Assembly (NCBI GenBank): GCA_024278455.1
Contig: JAJRTE010000137.1
Span: 1 to 35,221 of the forward strand
DNA length: 35,221 bases
Reading direction: 5' to 3'
DNA from: Myxococcota bacterium
Lineage (GTDB): Bacteria; Myxococcota_A; UBA796; JAJRTE01
Below, piece by piece: positions 10,726 through 18,786 of the stretch (the first letter of the stretch is position 1; each line of letters starts with the position of its first letter). A program made the translations under genes and the position numbers. Under the pieces are notes generated by a model that worked only from the letters and a program-made list of their open reading frames with translations, did not search any database and was not told the origin of the DNA.

Positions 10726-11397
10726 TCAAGGTATGGGGGATGCCTCCAGAACCAGGAGTGCGTATGGTACTCGGAGCATGTCCCTCCGGAAGGTGACGTG
10801 GAGATCCCTGAAGTGCCGGGAAAGAAGATCCCGGTACCCCTCCAGGTCCCGGTGGTGGCCACCTCGGTCCCACTGCAGAAGCGCTCTGGTCAAGGGCGAA
10901 TTGCCACTGCTCATGCAGCCGTCAACCGTGATCAGTCTACCTGACGGGTCCAACAATCGACTGAGCTGCGCCACACCGTCCATGGCTGTCTGATCGTCAA
11001 CGTGGTGGAGCCAACCCATGGCAAGGACCAGATCGAAGGATCGTGATGGCAGATCGTACAGCTCCTCGACGCCACCCACCATGAAGCGGGCGCGATGGCC
11101 AAAGCACTTCGCGGCGAATCGCAACTGCTCGGAGTTTGTATCGAGGCCGATGTAGTCCACTCCTTGAAGAAGCTGTAGTATGTCGGCGGGACCACATCCC
11201 AGATCCAGAACACGCATTCCTTCAACAGGTCTGATGTGCAGATCCACGAGAGCCCGCCTGGCCCGTCTCCAGCCCACGAGATTCTGGAGACCGCTGTAGA
11301 ACCATGGTCGTTCCATCATGGCATGAGCCAGTTCCAGCAACGCAGCGGCGATTCCCCGCGGCACCCGGTGCTCCCATGGGCTCATCGAGGCTCTCAT
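10726..11397 (-). CDS. Class I SAM-dependent methyltransferase
   Basis: A 223-residue complete methyltransferase of the Methyltransf_11/25 type. Motif I is VLDLGCGPADILQLL (about 63-77), motif II YIGLDTNSEQL (about 82-92), motif IV-like FDLVLAMGWLHHVDD (about 120-134), and post-I strand LLDPSGRLITVDG follow in normal order and spacing. The ATG at 11397 is preceded by GGGAG at good distance. It is the first gene of a minus-strand set that continues with the lipoprotein-like methyltransferase and the propeller protein. A small-molecule substrate is likely, but the sequence does not show which one. Confidence 0.85.
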   Translation of the reverse strand: MRASMSPWEHRVPRGIAAALLELAHAMMERPWFYSGLQNLVGWRRARRALVDLHIRPVEGMRVLDLGCGPADILQLLQGVDYIGLDTNSEQLRFAAKCFGHRARFMVGGVEELYDLPSRSFDLVLAMGWLHHVDDQTAMDGVAQLSRLLDPSGRLITVDGCMSSGNSPLTRALLQWDRGGHHRDLEGYRDLLSRHFRDLHVTFRRDMLRVPYALLVLEASPIP

Positions 11398-11780
11398 GTC
11401 ATTCGGCTCCCGACATTATTGATAACCATGATATTTCAGAGGCAAAGGTTACACAGGAACCCTGGCAGCCCTCGTCGGGAGGGCTCGATCCCCACAACGG
11501 TTTATGGTCACGGCAGCGGCATGACAAGCAGCCACCCCGGTAGTTCCCGTCCTGAAAAGGCTCCCATCGCCGGATCGGCCCCCCTTGTCCCATCACCGGC
11601 CAGGCACGTCCGCGCGTCCACTTGAAATAGCGCTGCTATTCCGGGCGGTTGCCCGGATGCCCCTGCCACGAAAGCGACTCGCTCCTGCTGGGTGCGGTTT
11701 CTTGGAACGGGTACTCGGCAACAGAAAACTGAAGGGAACTGGAAGCAGACGATGCCCCCCCAAAAAACCCGGAAAAAATA
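11398..11780 (+). other. Divergent intergenic region with AT-rich promoter zone and repeat
   Basis: This 383-base spacer lies between two divergent genes. Bases 11410-11455 are notably AT-rich for this window and probably hold the minus-strand promoter. Bases 11543-11714 are a fold-back element. The 50 bases before the radical SAM start are A-rich (runs of A at 11762 and 11773), with no clear ribosome-binding site. Confidence 0.6.
11543..11714 (-). repeat. Fold-back repeat element, copy C (inverted, full length)
   Basis: It matches the reverse complement of the element at 33398-33561, beginning GTTCCCGTCCTGAAAAGGC and including the core GAAATAGCGCTGCTATTCC and the GAAAGCGACTCG segment. Its far end (GGAACGGGTAC) is a diverged version of the other terminal repeat. 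More divergent than copies A and B. Confidence 0.75.
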
Positions 11781-13244
11781 ATGCCCGGAAAAAAAAAGAT
11801 TATCCTGTTTCGTCCGGATCCCGGGCAGCTCGCGCGTCTGGTGGGTGCTCGGCTGCCGGTGGCGTTGCTCCGTGTGGCAAGTTTGATCCACGAGGACTTT
11901 CAGGTCGTTATCGTAGATCAGGCCATCGACACCGACTGGGAGGCCCACCTGCGGCGCGAGCTGGCCTCGGGCGATCCTCTGGTATTCGGTGTGGGAACCA
12001 TTACGGGACCTCAACTCAAGGGTGCCGTGAAGGCAACCGAGATGGTGAAAGCTCTGGCCCCGGATGTGAAAACCGTCTGGGGAGGCGTCTACCCCACCCT
12101 CTGCGCCCAGGACCTGGCGGGGGATCCCAGAATCGACTTCGCCATCATCGGCGAGGGAGAGCACGTATTCCGGGACCTCGTCGGGGCCATGGAACGAGGC
12201 GCTGATCCCGGTGCCATCACCGGGCTCGCATACTCATCCCGGGGACAGGTCGTGAACACCGGGAGGCGCCCTTTCCTGGACATGGACACCCTCCCTCCCC
12301 TGCCCCTCCATCTACTGGATGTCCAGCGCTATCTCTTCTCCGATTTCGGAGCCGACGGTCTGTTGGAGTTCGAGACATCGCGGGGCTGCCCCCACGCATG
12401 TACCTACTGCTACAACGAGGCCTACAACAACCGTCGCTGGCGTGCCTTGTCACCGGAGCGCGTCCTGGACGAGATGGAGCACCTGCACCGTCACCACGGA
12501 GTTCGGGGCCTGGGCTTCCTCGATGACGAGTTCTTCATCGATCTGAAGCGCGTCCACTCCATCATGGAGGGCATCCAGAGGCGCAACATCAAGATGAAGC
12601 TCATCTTTCAGGGAGCCCGCGTGGACACCTTCGCCCGGATGTCCGACGACACCCTGAACCTCCTGGACCGGAGCGGGACCATCTCGATACAGTTCGGCAT
12701 CGAGAGCGGAAGTCAGGCCATCCTGGACTCGATCCATAAGGGCTACGAGGTGGAACAGGCCATACGGCAAAACCGCAGGCTGGCAGCCTGCAACAGCATC
12801 GTACCGTACTACAACTTCCTGGTGGGCTTCCCTGGCGAAACCAAATCGGACATCGACGCCTCGGTCCGGCTGGGCTGGCGTCTGCTGCGGGACAACCCCA
12901 GAGCACGTCTGGGACCGTACCACATACTTCTCCCCTACCCCGGATCAGCGATATTCGAGCTGGCGGTCAAGCAGGGATTCCGGCCCCCCACGACCCCCGA
13001 AGGATGGTCGGACCTCGACTTCCACTCACGAGTCCCTCCATGGATCACAGACGATCTCTTCGACCACATCAAGCGTGTCACCGTCGCCTCCATCTTCGTA
13101 GACGACAAGATACCCATACGAACCCGCTCCCGCCTGGCTCGTTACGCCTCACTGATCTACAAACCTGTGGCCCAATGGCGGTTTCGTACACAGCGCTTCG
13201 GTCTCATGCCGGAGAGGCACATCTTCCGGTTGCTTGGCAGATAG
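11781..13244 (+). CDS. B12-binding-domain radical SAM protein
   Basis: A 487-residue protein with the B12-binding plus radical SAM layout. Residues about 1-150 look like a cobalamin-binding Rossmann domain (VDQAIDTDWEAHLRREL, GVGTITGPQLKGA, KTVWGGVYPTL, FAIIGEGEHVF). The radical SAM cluster site SRGCPHACTYC has Cys203, Cys207 and Cys210, followed by LGFLDDEFFID, IQFGIESGSQAIL and FLVGFPGETKSDI, all typical of this family. No B12-ligating DxHxxG is evident, so cobalamin use is uncertain. Transcribed divergently from the methyltransferase operon. Related enzymes methylate or rearrange lipids, hopanoids and natural products; the substrate here is unknown. The ATG has only a weak upstream AGG-like motif. 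Confidence 0.88.
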   Translation: MPGKKKIILFRPDPGQLARLVGARLPVALLRVASLIHEDFQVVIVDQAIDTDWEAHLRRELASGDPLVFGVGTITGPQLKGAVKATEMVKALAPDVKTVWGGVYPTLCAQDLAGDPRIDFAIIGEGEHVFRDLVGAMERGADPGAITGLAYSSRGQVVNTGRRPFLDMDTLPPLPLHLLDVQRYLFSDFGADGLLEFETSRGCPHACTYCYNEAYNNRRWRALSPERVLDEMEHLHRHHGVRGLGFLDDEFFIDLKRVHSIMEGIQRRNIKMKLIFQGARVDTFARMSDDTLNLLDRSGTISIQFGIESGSQAILDSIHKGYEVEQAIRQNRRLAACNSIVPYYNFLVGFPGETKSDIDASVRLGWRLLRDNPRARLGPYHILLPYPGSAIFELAVKQGFRPPTTPEGWSDLDFHSRVPPWITDDLFDHIKRVTVASIFVDDKIPIRTRSRLARYASLIYKPVAQWRFRTQRFGLMPERHIFRLLGR

Positions 13245-13257
13245 CCGATGCAACGCC

Positions 13258-13511
13258 GCCGCTCCGCCCACCACGAAGACAGGTGCATGCTCCCCCTCGT
13301 CCCAGGCCTGGCCGAGCGCCGCGACGTACCCGCTGATCTCCTCGACGTCTGCGTCGATGTGGGCTCTCCGGATGCCTCCACCTCCGGGAGGAGCATGAGC
13401 GTGGCGCGGATCCCCTCCATCTGCGCCGAGAGCAGGGCCTGCTTGTGCACGGAGGCCCAGACGAACCAGTCCACCGCCACAACCGCAACCCCGACTACTC
13501 TCTCGCCGGCC
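13258..13511 (-). pseudogene. Frameshifted remnant of an unrecognised gene
   Basis: Two adjacent minus-strand segments in different frames together read as one plausible protein: GVAVVAVDWFVWASVHKQAL…TLMLLPEVEASG, then HIDADVEEISGYVAALGQAW and VFVVGGAAALHR. The frame change lies near 13375, in a region of GGAG/CCTCC repeats. Neither end has a proper start or conserved context. No family recognised. Confidence 0.4.
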
Positions 13512-13666
13512 TGCTCGACTGCCGCTGCGGCGACCCCATCAACACCACCAACGGGCGGGGGCGCCGACGAGCACGGTGTGGGCGGAGCAGCGGGTGCTGT
13601 GCGGAGATGTGCGCCCATCCCAACAGAGAGCCATCGTTCATGGGCACACGCGACTTTCACCGACTG

Positions 13667-13695
13667 TTGATGATCCAGAGCAAAGACGATAGGCT
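13667..13695 (+). promoter_or_regulatory. Weak candidate promoter of the BREX operon
   Basis: TTGATG (13667-13672) and TAGGCT (13690-13695) are separated by 17 bases, about 70 bases upstream of the HTH gene start. The -10 match is poor. It is offered only because no better pair was seen between the decayed region and the operon start. Confidence 0.22.
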
Positions 13696-13763
13696 CCAGA
13701 CCTCTGTTGCGTCGATGCAGCCGGCTTTTCGTGTGCCTGCTGCTCTGCGAGGAGGATACTTCC

Positions 13764-13976
13764 GTGACCGTCGAACCGTGGGTTTCTGTCGAGGAGATCG
13801 CCGCCCATCTCGGGGTAACCAAGGACTCCGTCTACCGCTGGATCGGCAAGAAAGGGCTCCCGGCCCACCGGCTGGGGCGACTCTGGAAGTTCAAGATCTC
13901 ACAAGTCGACGCCTGGGTCGAAGAAGGCGGAGCCGCCAGGTCCACGCGCTCCGAAGAAGACGGAGAAGCTACCTGA
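13764..13976 (+). CDS. Excisionase/MerR-like helix-turn-helix DNA-binding protein, first gene of BREX operon
   Basis: A 70-residue protein from GTG at 13764, chosen because GAGGAGG sits about eight bases upstream; the longer frame to a TTG at 13707 has no such signal. The sequence is a single winged-helix of the excisionase family: VSVEEIAAHLGVTKDSVYRW, then a wing (GLPAHRLGRLWKFKISQVDAWV). Its stop overlaps the brxF start (TGATG), so it is translationally coupled to the defence genes. It most likely binds DNA to control the operon or to guide the complex to DNA. Small HTH genes of this type recur just upstream of BREX type 3 loci in my recollection, but the role is inferred. Confidence 0.82.
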   Translation: MTVEPWVSVEEIAAHLGVTKDSVYRWIGKKGLPAHRLGRLWKFKISQVDAWVEEGGAARSTRSEEDGEAT

Positions 13977-14494
13977 TGGCACCGCCGCTCTCCCGTCAGA
14001 TTGCGGAGCGGGTTGCTGAAGCCCCGCTGCTGTACCACAAGCTCGTGCTGGTGGTTGGACCGGCAGGCTCCGGGAAGACAGCAGCGCTGTGCGACCTCCA
14101 TGACGAGCGTGCATGGCCGCTCTTGAACGTGAACCTGCTGCTCTCCCAGCGTCTATTGGAGTTGACCGCCCGGCAGCGCGCGCTGCGGGTTGTGCGGATC
14201 GTCGACGACATCGTAGCGGAGATCGATGCCGACCCAATCATGCTGGACAACATCGAGATGCTCTTCCACCCAGACCTCCAGCAGGATCCGCTGCGGCTGC
14301 TTCAAAGCCTCTCGCGAAATCGGACTATCGTGGCCACCTGGCGGGGCGCCCTCCGGCGCGGTGCCTTGACCTATGCAAGTCCGGATCATCCCGAATTCCG
14401 TCGGTTCCACGACCCACAGGCGCTGGTCGTGACAATCGCAGCCAGCCAACCAGTCGGGAACACGACAGCCCCCGTCCAGGAGCACTCGGCATGA
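13976..14494 (+). CDS. brxF: BREX type 3 protein BrxF (P-loop ATPase)
   Basis: A 172-residue P-loop protein. Residues about 22-40 (KLVLVVGPAGSGKTAALCDL) hold the Walker A motif, and VRIVDDIVAEID near 75-87 may supply the acidic Walker B residues, though the later IMLDNIEMLFHPDLQQDPLRL stretch is the usual BrxF-type segment. Length and position directly before brxC are those of BrxF, a marker gene of BREX type 3. It ends in ATGA, overlapping the brxC start by four bases. BrxF is thought to act as a small ATPase in the BREX complex; the mechanism is not established. Confidence 0.85.
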   Translation: MAPPLSRQIAERVAEAPLLYHKLVLVVGPAGSGKTAALCDLHDERAWPLLNVNLLLSQRLLELTARQRALRVVRIVDDIVAEIDADPIMLDNIEMLFHPDLQQDPLRLLQSLSRNRTIVATWRGALRRGALTYASPDHPEFRRFHDPQALVVTIAASQPVGNTTAPVQEHSA

Positions 14495-17400
14495 AGTACT
14501 CAGAAATCATCCACTACGATCCCATCGAGTCCGTCGTGCAGCTCCGCGAAGCGGACCTGGAAGCCAGCGCTCGCCGGCTGGTGGAGACCTTCGTGATCTC
14601 CGACCGCATGGGGGAGCAGCTCTCCGAGCTGGTCTTCCGCCAGTTGCAGTTCGAGAGGCCGGCGGACAACAGAGGCCTCATGGTCGTGGGCAACTACGGC
14701 ACGGGCAAGTCGCACTTGATGGCGGTCATCTCGGCCGTGGCCGAGCGCGCGGATCTCGCCACTGCGCTCACCCACTCTGCTGTCGCGGATTCCGCGGAGC
14801 GGATCGCCGGGCGCTTCTTCGTCATCCGGGCCGAGATCAACTCCACCATGCCTCTGCGCCAGTTCGTCATGGAGACCCTCCAGGAGCATCTCGCCGACCA
14901 GGGTGTCCATTTCCAGGTTCCGCCAGAGGACCGGATCCGCAACCACAAGGACCTCTTCGCCAACATGATGGCGGCGTTCACGGCGCAGTTCCCCGACAAG
15001 GGCTTGCTCTTCGTCCTCGACGAGTTGCTGGACTACCTCCGCTCCAACAAGGAGCAGGAACTCATGCGGAACCTGAACTTCCTCCGGGCTGTGGGAGAGT
15101 TCTGCAAGGGCTCCCGGTTCCGTTTCATTGCGGGCGTTCAAGAAAGTCTCTTCGACAACCCGCGCTTTCAGTTCGCCGCCGACAGTCTCCGGCGGGTCAA
15201 GGACCGCTTCGAGCAGATGCGCATCGCCCGGGAAGACGTCGCCCACGTGGTCGCGGAGCGCCTCCTCAAGAAAGACGCCAGGCAGCGAGGGCTCGTCCGC
15301 GACCACCTGACCAGGTTCGCTCCCCTCTACGGAACGATGAACGAGCAGATGGACGAGTTCGTTCGGCTCTTTCCCGTCCATCCCGCGTACCTGGACACCT
15401 TCGAGCGCGTCTACGTCGCCGAGAAGCGCGAGGTCCTGAAGACTCTCAGCGCGGCCATCCGGCGCCTCCTGGACGATGAACTCCCAACGGATGAGCCGGG
15501 GCTCATCGCCTATGACTCGTATTGGCAGAACCTCAAGGACAACCCGTCTTTCCGATCCGTCCCGGAGATCCGGGATGTCATCCAGAAGAGCGACGTGCTG
15601 GAAGCCCGCATCCAGCAGGCATTCACGCGCCCCCACTACCGCCCGGCGGCGCTCCGCATCATCCACGCGCTCTCGGTACACCGACTGACCACCAGCGACA
15701 TCTTCGCCCCCATCGGCGCCACGGCGGAGGAACTCCGGGACGATCTCTGCGTGCTCTTGCCCCTGCCGGAGCGAGACGCCGAGTTCCTGAAGACCGTCGT
15801 GGAGACTGTCCTGCGCGAGATCGTGAAGACGGTGAGCGGCCAGTTCCTCTCCTTCAACCGTGAGAACGGCCAGTACTACCTGGACCTGGAGAAGAACATC
15901 GACTTCGACTCCCTCATCGGCAAGAGGGCCGAGTCCTTGAGCGACTCGCAGCTCGACCAGTACTACTTCGACGCCCTGCGCCGCGTCGTGCTGGAAGATC
16001 CCGAGGCGCCCCCCTACGTGGGCGGCTACCGCATCTGGGAGCACGAGCTGGAGTGGCGCGAACGAAGGGCCGGGCGCAGCGGCTACCTCTTCTTTGGGGC
16101 GCCCAACGAGCGCTCGACGGCCCAGCCTCCCCGCGACTTCTACATCTACTTCATCCAACCCTTCGAAGCGCCGTACTTCAAGGACGAGCGCAGGCCCGAC
16201 GAGGTCTTCTTCCGTCTCGAGCACTTTGTGGAGCCGGCTTCCAGCCGGCTGACTGGAAATGGCCCGCAAGATGCCGGCCCCACCTTCCTGGATGCGCTCA
16301 AGCTCTACGCAGGGGCGCGAGAACTCTGGGCCACCGCGTCCGGCAGCAACAAAAAGGTCTACGACGACAAGGCACTGGGTCACCTCAAGACGCTCACGCG
16401 CTGGTTGCAGGACAAGCTCACCACCGCCTACGAGGTCACCTGTCAAGGCAAGACTCGCCTGCTGGGAGCGCTGCTGCAGAGCAACTTCGCCCGTTCGCCA
16501 TCACGGGGCGGCGTTCGCGACTACGTGGACGTGGCGGCGGCGGTCTCGCTCTCGGCACACTTCACGGATATCGCCCCGGACTATCCCATCTTCAGCACCA
16601 CCATCACCCGGGCCAACCGCGCACAGGCGACCCAGGATGCCATGCGCTGGATCGCGGGCAGCGTGAAGAGCAAGCTGGGGACCTCCGTCCTCGACGCCCT
16701 GGAGCTGCTGGACGGCGACCGGCTTCGCCCACGAGAGTCGCGCTACGCCAGGCACATCATGGAACGGCTTGCTGCGAAGGGAGAAGGACAGGTCCTCAAC
16801 CGCTCGGAGCTGGTGCAGGACGACGGGGGCATCGAGTACTGGACCCGTTTCCGCCTGGAGCCGGAGTTCCTGGCCGTGGTCCTGGCGGGGCTCGTCCACA
16901 GCGGTGACCTCGTGCTCAGCATCACCGGCAAGAAGATCGACGCCAGCGGAATCCATCACTTCGCGAAGCTCAGCATCGCGGACCTCGCCCGGTTCAAGCA
17001 CGTTGGTCGCCCAAAGGACCTCCCGCTGGGAGCCCTGCAAGAACTCTTCGACCTGTTGGGGTTGCCCAAGGGGCTCGTGGTCAACCCGGCCAAGCGTGAC
17101 TTCGCGGTGACCCAGCTCCAGTCCCGTGTAACCGAACTCGTCAACAAGGTGGTGATGGCGCTGGCGCAACTGGGAGAGCTGGTCCTCTGGGGCAAGAACA
17201 TCCTCTCCCACCAGGAGATGGCGACGTGGCGCCGGCATCTTGCCGGCGTGAAATCCTTCCTCGAGTCGCTTCAGGCCTACAACACCGCCGGCAAGCTCAA
17301 GAGCTTCCGCCATGACGTCCCCACCATTCAGGCCCAGCGCCCAGCCTTGGCCCTCGTCCGCCAGGTCTCGGAGCTGGTCGAGCTGGTGCAGCAGCTAGGC

Positions 17401-18261
17401 CCCATGACCTCCTACCTGGGCAAGGCTGAGGCCGTGCTGGAAGCGGGGCACCCCTGGGTCGACCGAATGCGCGAGCGGCGCGCCGAGCTGATGGCCAAGA
17501 TCACCAGCCCCAAGCACCGCGCCGATGCCAGCTTCCAGCGCACCCTGGGCCAGGCCCTCTCCGAGCTGAAATCCACCTACCGAGACGCCTACCTGGAGAG
17601 CCACGGGAAGGTGCGCCTGGGAGCCACCGACGATCAGCGCAAGGCTCGTCTGGGACAGGACCCGCGGCTCAAGCAACTGCAGCACCTCTCCACCGTGGAG
17701 ATGATGCCCACGCAGCAGCTTCGCGACTTCGAGAACGCGCTCTTTGGCCTGAAGACCTGCTTCAGCCTGACGAAACGAGATCTCGAGACCGATCCCGTCT
17801 GCCCACACTGCGCCTACCGCCCCGTCGAGGAGGCAGTCGTGGAGCGGGCTTCCAGCCGGCACAAAGTGGAGCCGGCGTCCAGCCGGCTGGAATGGCTCGA
17901 CAATCGCCTCGACGAACTCATCCACGACTGGACCACCACGTTGCTGGGAAACCTGGAAGACCCAACGGTGGCGGCCAACATCGATCTGCTGAGCGACGCC
18001 AAGGGCAAGGAAGCCCTCCGCTCCTTCCTGGACGCCCGCGTGCTTCCCGACCCGGTGGACGCCGTGTTCGTGAAGGCCCTCCAGGAGATCCTGAGTGGCC
18101 TGGAGAAAGTGCTCGTGCGCGAGTCGGACCTGGGTGCGGCGCTGGCGGAGGGCGGCGTGCCCTGTACGCTCGCGGAACTCCGTGAGCGCTTCGAAGACTT
18201 CGTCGCGACGCTCACCAAGGGCAAAGACGCCACGCGGGTGCGCGTCGTGTTGGAGAAGTAG
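14491..18261 (+). CDS. brxC: BREX type 3 ATPase BrxC (PglY-like, DUF6079-type)
   Basis: A 1256-residue protein starting at the ATG that overlaps brxF. The N-terminal AAA-like ATPase has Walker A GNYGTGKS (67-74) and Walker B LLFVLDELLDYLR (172-184), followed by an arginine-bearing SRFRFIAGVQESLFDNPRF region. The long C-terminal half is helical, with a possible zinc-binding knuckle (CPHCAYRP, near 1106). BrxC/PglY is a core ATPase of all BREX types and acts in the cytoplasm with PglZ and the methyltransferase. At least two short palindromic repeats are inserted in frame (peptides VEPASSRLTGNGPQDAGPT near 580-598 and VERASSRHKVEPASSRL near 1117-1133), and a third palindrome lies at 17231-17247. 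The frame stays open throughout, so the protein is probably functional. Confidence 0.92.
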   Translation: MKYSEIIHYDPIESVVQLREADLEASARRLVETFVISDRMGEQLSELVFRQLQFERPADNRGLMVVGNYGTGKSHLMAVISAVAERADLATALTHSAVADSAERIAGRFFVIRAEINSTMPLRQFVMETLQEHLADQGVHFQVPPEDRIRNHKDLFANMMAAFTAQFPDKGLLFVLDELLDYLRSNKEQELMRNLNFLRAVGEFCKGSRFRFIAGVQESLFDNPRFQFAADSLRRVKDRFEQMRIAREDVAHVVAERLLKKDARQRGLVRDHLTRFAPLYGTMNEQMDEFVRLFPVHPAYLDTFERVYVAEKREVLKTLSAAIRRLLDDELPTDEPGLIAYDSYWQNLKDNPSFRSVPEIRDVIQKSDVLEARIQQAFTRPHYRPAALRIIHALSVHRLTTSDIFAPIGATAEELRDDLCVLLPLPERDAEFLKTVVETVLREIVKTVSGQFLSFNRENGQYYLDLEKNIDFDSLIGKRAESLSDSQLDQYYFDALRRVVLEDPEAPPYVGGYRIWEHELEWRERRAGRSGYLFFGAPNERSTAQPPRDFYIYFIQPFEAPYFKDERRPDEVFFRLEHFVEPASSRLTGNGPQDAGPTFLDALKLYAGARELWATASGSNKKVYDDKALGHLKTLTRWLQDKLTTAYEVTCQGKTRLLGALLQSNFARSPSRGGVRDYVDVAAAVSLSAHFTDIAPDYPIFSTTITRANRAQATQDAMRWIAGSVKSKLGTSVLDALELLDGDRLRPRESRYARHIMERLAAKGEGQVLNRSELVQDDGGIEYWTRFRLEPEFLAVVLAGLVHSGDLVLSITGKKIDASGIHHFAKLSIADLARFKHVGRPKDLPLGALQELFDLLGLPKGLVVNPAKRDFAVTQLQSRVTELVNKVVMALAQLGELVLWGKNILSHQEMATWRRHLAGVKSFLESLQAYNTAGKLKSFRHDVPTIQAQRPALALVRQVSELVELVQQLGPMTSYLGKAEAVLEAGHPWVDRMRERRAELMAKITSPKHRADASFQRTLGQALSELKSTYRDAYLESHGKVRLGATDDQRKARLGQDPRLKQLQHLSTVEMMPTQQLRDFENALFGLKTCFSLTKRDLETDPVCPHCAYRPVEEAVVERASSRHKVEPASSRLEWLDNRLDELIHDWTTTLLGNLEDPTVAANIDLLSDAKGKEALRSFLDARVLPDPVDAVFVKALQEILSGLEKVLVRESDLGAALAEGGVPCTLAELRERFEDFVATLTKGKDATRVRVVLEK
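16228..16283 (+). repeat. In-frame palindromic repeat inside brxC (copy 1)
   Basis: The segment begins GTGGAGCCGGCTTCCAGCCG and ends GCAAGATGCCGGCCCCAC. It consists of two half-palindromes, GCCGGCTTCCAGCCGGC and a partial GCAAGATGCCGGC, around a short spacer. The same halves recur in brxC and pglXI. It is translated as 18-19 extra residues that have no counterpart in the surrounding helical sequence. Confidence 0.8.
17231..17247 (-). repeat. Half palindrome GCCGGCATCTTGCCGGC inside brxC
   Basis: This 17-mer is the exact reverse complement of the GCCGGCAAGATGCCGGC unit found at 19358-19374 in pglXI. It is translated as part of RRHLAGVKS without disturbing the frame. A single copy of this length could be chance, but the exact match and inverted orientation support membership of the family. 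Confidence 0.55.
17839..17889 (+). repeat. In-frame palindromic repeat inside brxC (copy 2, doubled)
   Basis: Two tandem versions of the GTGGAGC(C/G)GGCTTCCAGCCGGC half follow each other here (17839-17860 and 17868-17889), separated by ACAAAGT. They add about 17 residues (two PASSR-like motifs) right after the CPHCAYRP zinc knuckle-like sequence. Confidence 0.78.
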
Positions 18262-18263
18262 GC

Positions 18264-18512
18264 ATGAGGACCCTCCGCAATCTCGAAGAGCTTCTGTACC
18301 AGCTCGACCAGGATATTGCTGATGAGCTGGAGGACCAGGACCTCGACTTCAAGGAGTGGGACGGCACGAGTCTGGACAAGGCCGTGCGCAAGGTCATCGA
18401 CTGGGCCATCTGCATGGCCAACGGGGGTGGAGGCACCGTCGTCTTCGGTGTGGCCGACAAGGTCCGGGGCCGTGCAGCGGCCTACGCTGGAGTAGCGGGG
18501 GAAGATGAATGA
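18264..18512 (+). pseudogene. AlbA_2/Schlafen-type ATP-binding protein, truncated N-terminal fragment
   Basis: An 82-residue frame starting two bases after the brxC stop. It reads DLDFKEWDGTSLDKAVRKVIDWAICMANGGGGTVVFGVADKV, the start of an AlbA_2 (divergent AAA-4, Schlafen-like) domain, with the FKEW strand and the ANGGGGTVVFGV core. The full domain is about 120 residues and such proteins usually have 400-600, so most of the gene is gone. The frame closes soon after at a motif-rich spacer. The position suggests that an intact AlbA_2 protein once belonged to this operon between brxC and pglXI. Confidence 0.65.
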
Positions 18513-18786
18513 CAGCGACTACGGCACGGAGACATTTCTGTGGACATTTCGACCGTCAAATGTCTCCTGCTGGCGACTCGGACATTTCCGGGGCACATTT
18601 CTGGCCAGGTGAATGTTCTGGTTCCATTGTTGGTGCCATTCTGGCCGATGAATGGTCCCCTGAATGGTCGCGCGCCATTGTCGCGCCATTCTTCCTTCTC
18701 GACACCTGCTTCAATACGCGCGCGCAATTCTGCGAGCAATCCGCGTCTTCCATCGTGCGCGGTGATCGCCTCCCCGAGGAGAACCT
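18513..18786 (+). other. Motif-rich spacer between the AlbA_2 fragment and pglXI
   Basis: The 274 bases contain GGACATTTC three times (18531, 18543 and 18580 areas), its inverse AAATGTC once, CACATTTCTGG once, then several copies of GAATGG/GAATGT and the inverse CCATTC/CCATTG between 18610 and 18695. None of the three plus-strand frames reads like a folded protein. It is probably the decayed linker of the truncated gene upstream, whose repeats could reflect a repetitive peptide linker, or a structured leader. GAGGAG at 18776-18781 is the ribosome-binding site of pglXI. Confidence 0.5.

Larger units (their letters stand above)
13245..13763. other. Decayed DNA upstream of the BREX operon
   Basis: This 519-base stretch has open frames in several phases but no intact gene. 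On the minus strand, coding-like sequence (VDWFVWASVHKQALLSAQME, near 13500-13390) continues after a frame change as HIDADVEEISGYVAALGQAW to about 13258. On the plus strand, near 13480-13545, the sequence NPDYSLAGLLDCRCGDPIN faintly resembles the zinc-ribbon of a large serine recombinase. It looks like a mosaic of gene relics at the edge of the island. Confidence 0.45.

Noticed and set aside
11508..12164. Long minus-strand open frame opposite the radical SAM gene start
   Set aside because: It runs antisense through well-supported coding sequence and a repeat element, has no ribosome-binding site and no family-like motif.
14500..16446. 648-codon minus-strand open frame opposite brxC
   Set aside because: It mirrors the codon bias of brxC on the other strand, which in high-GC genes opens the antisense frame. 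The brxC motifs are unambiguous.
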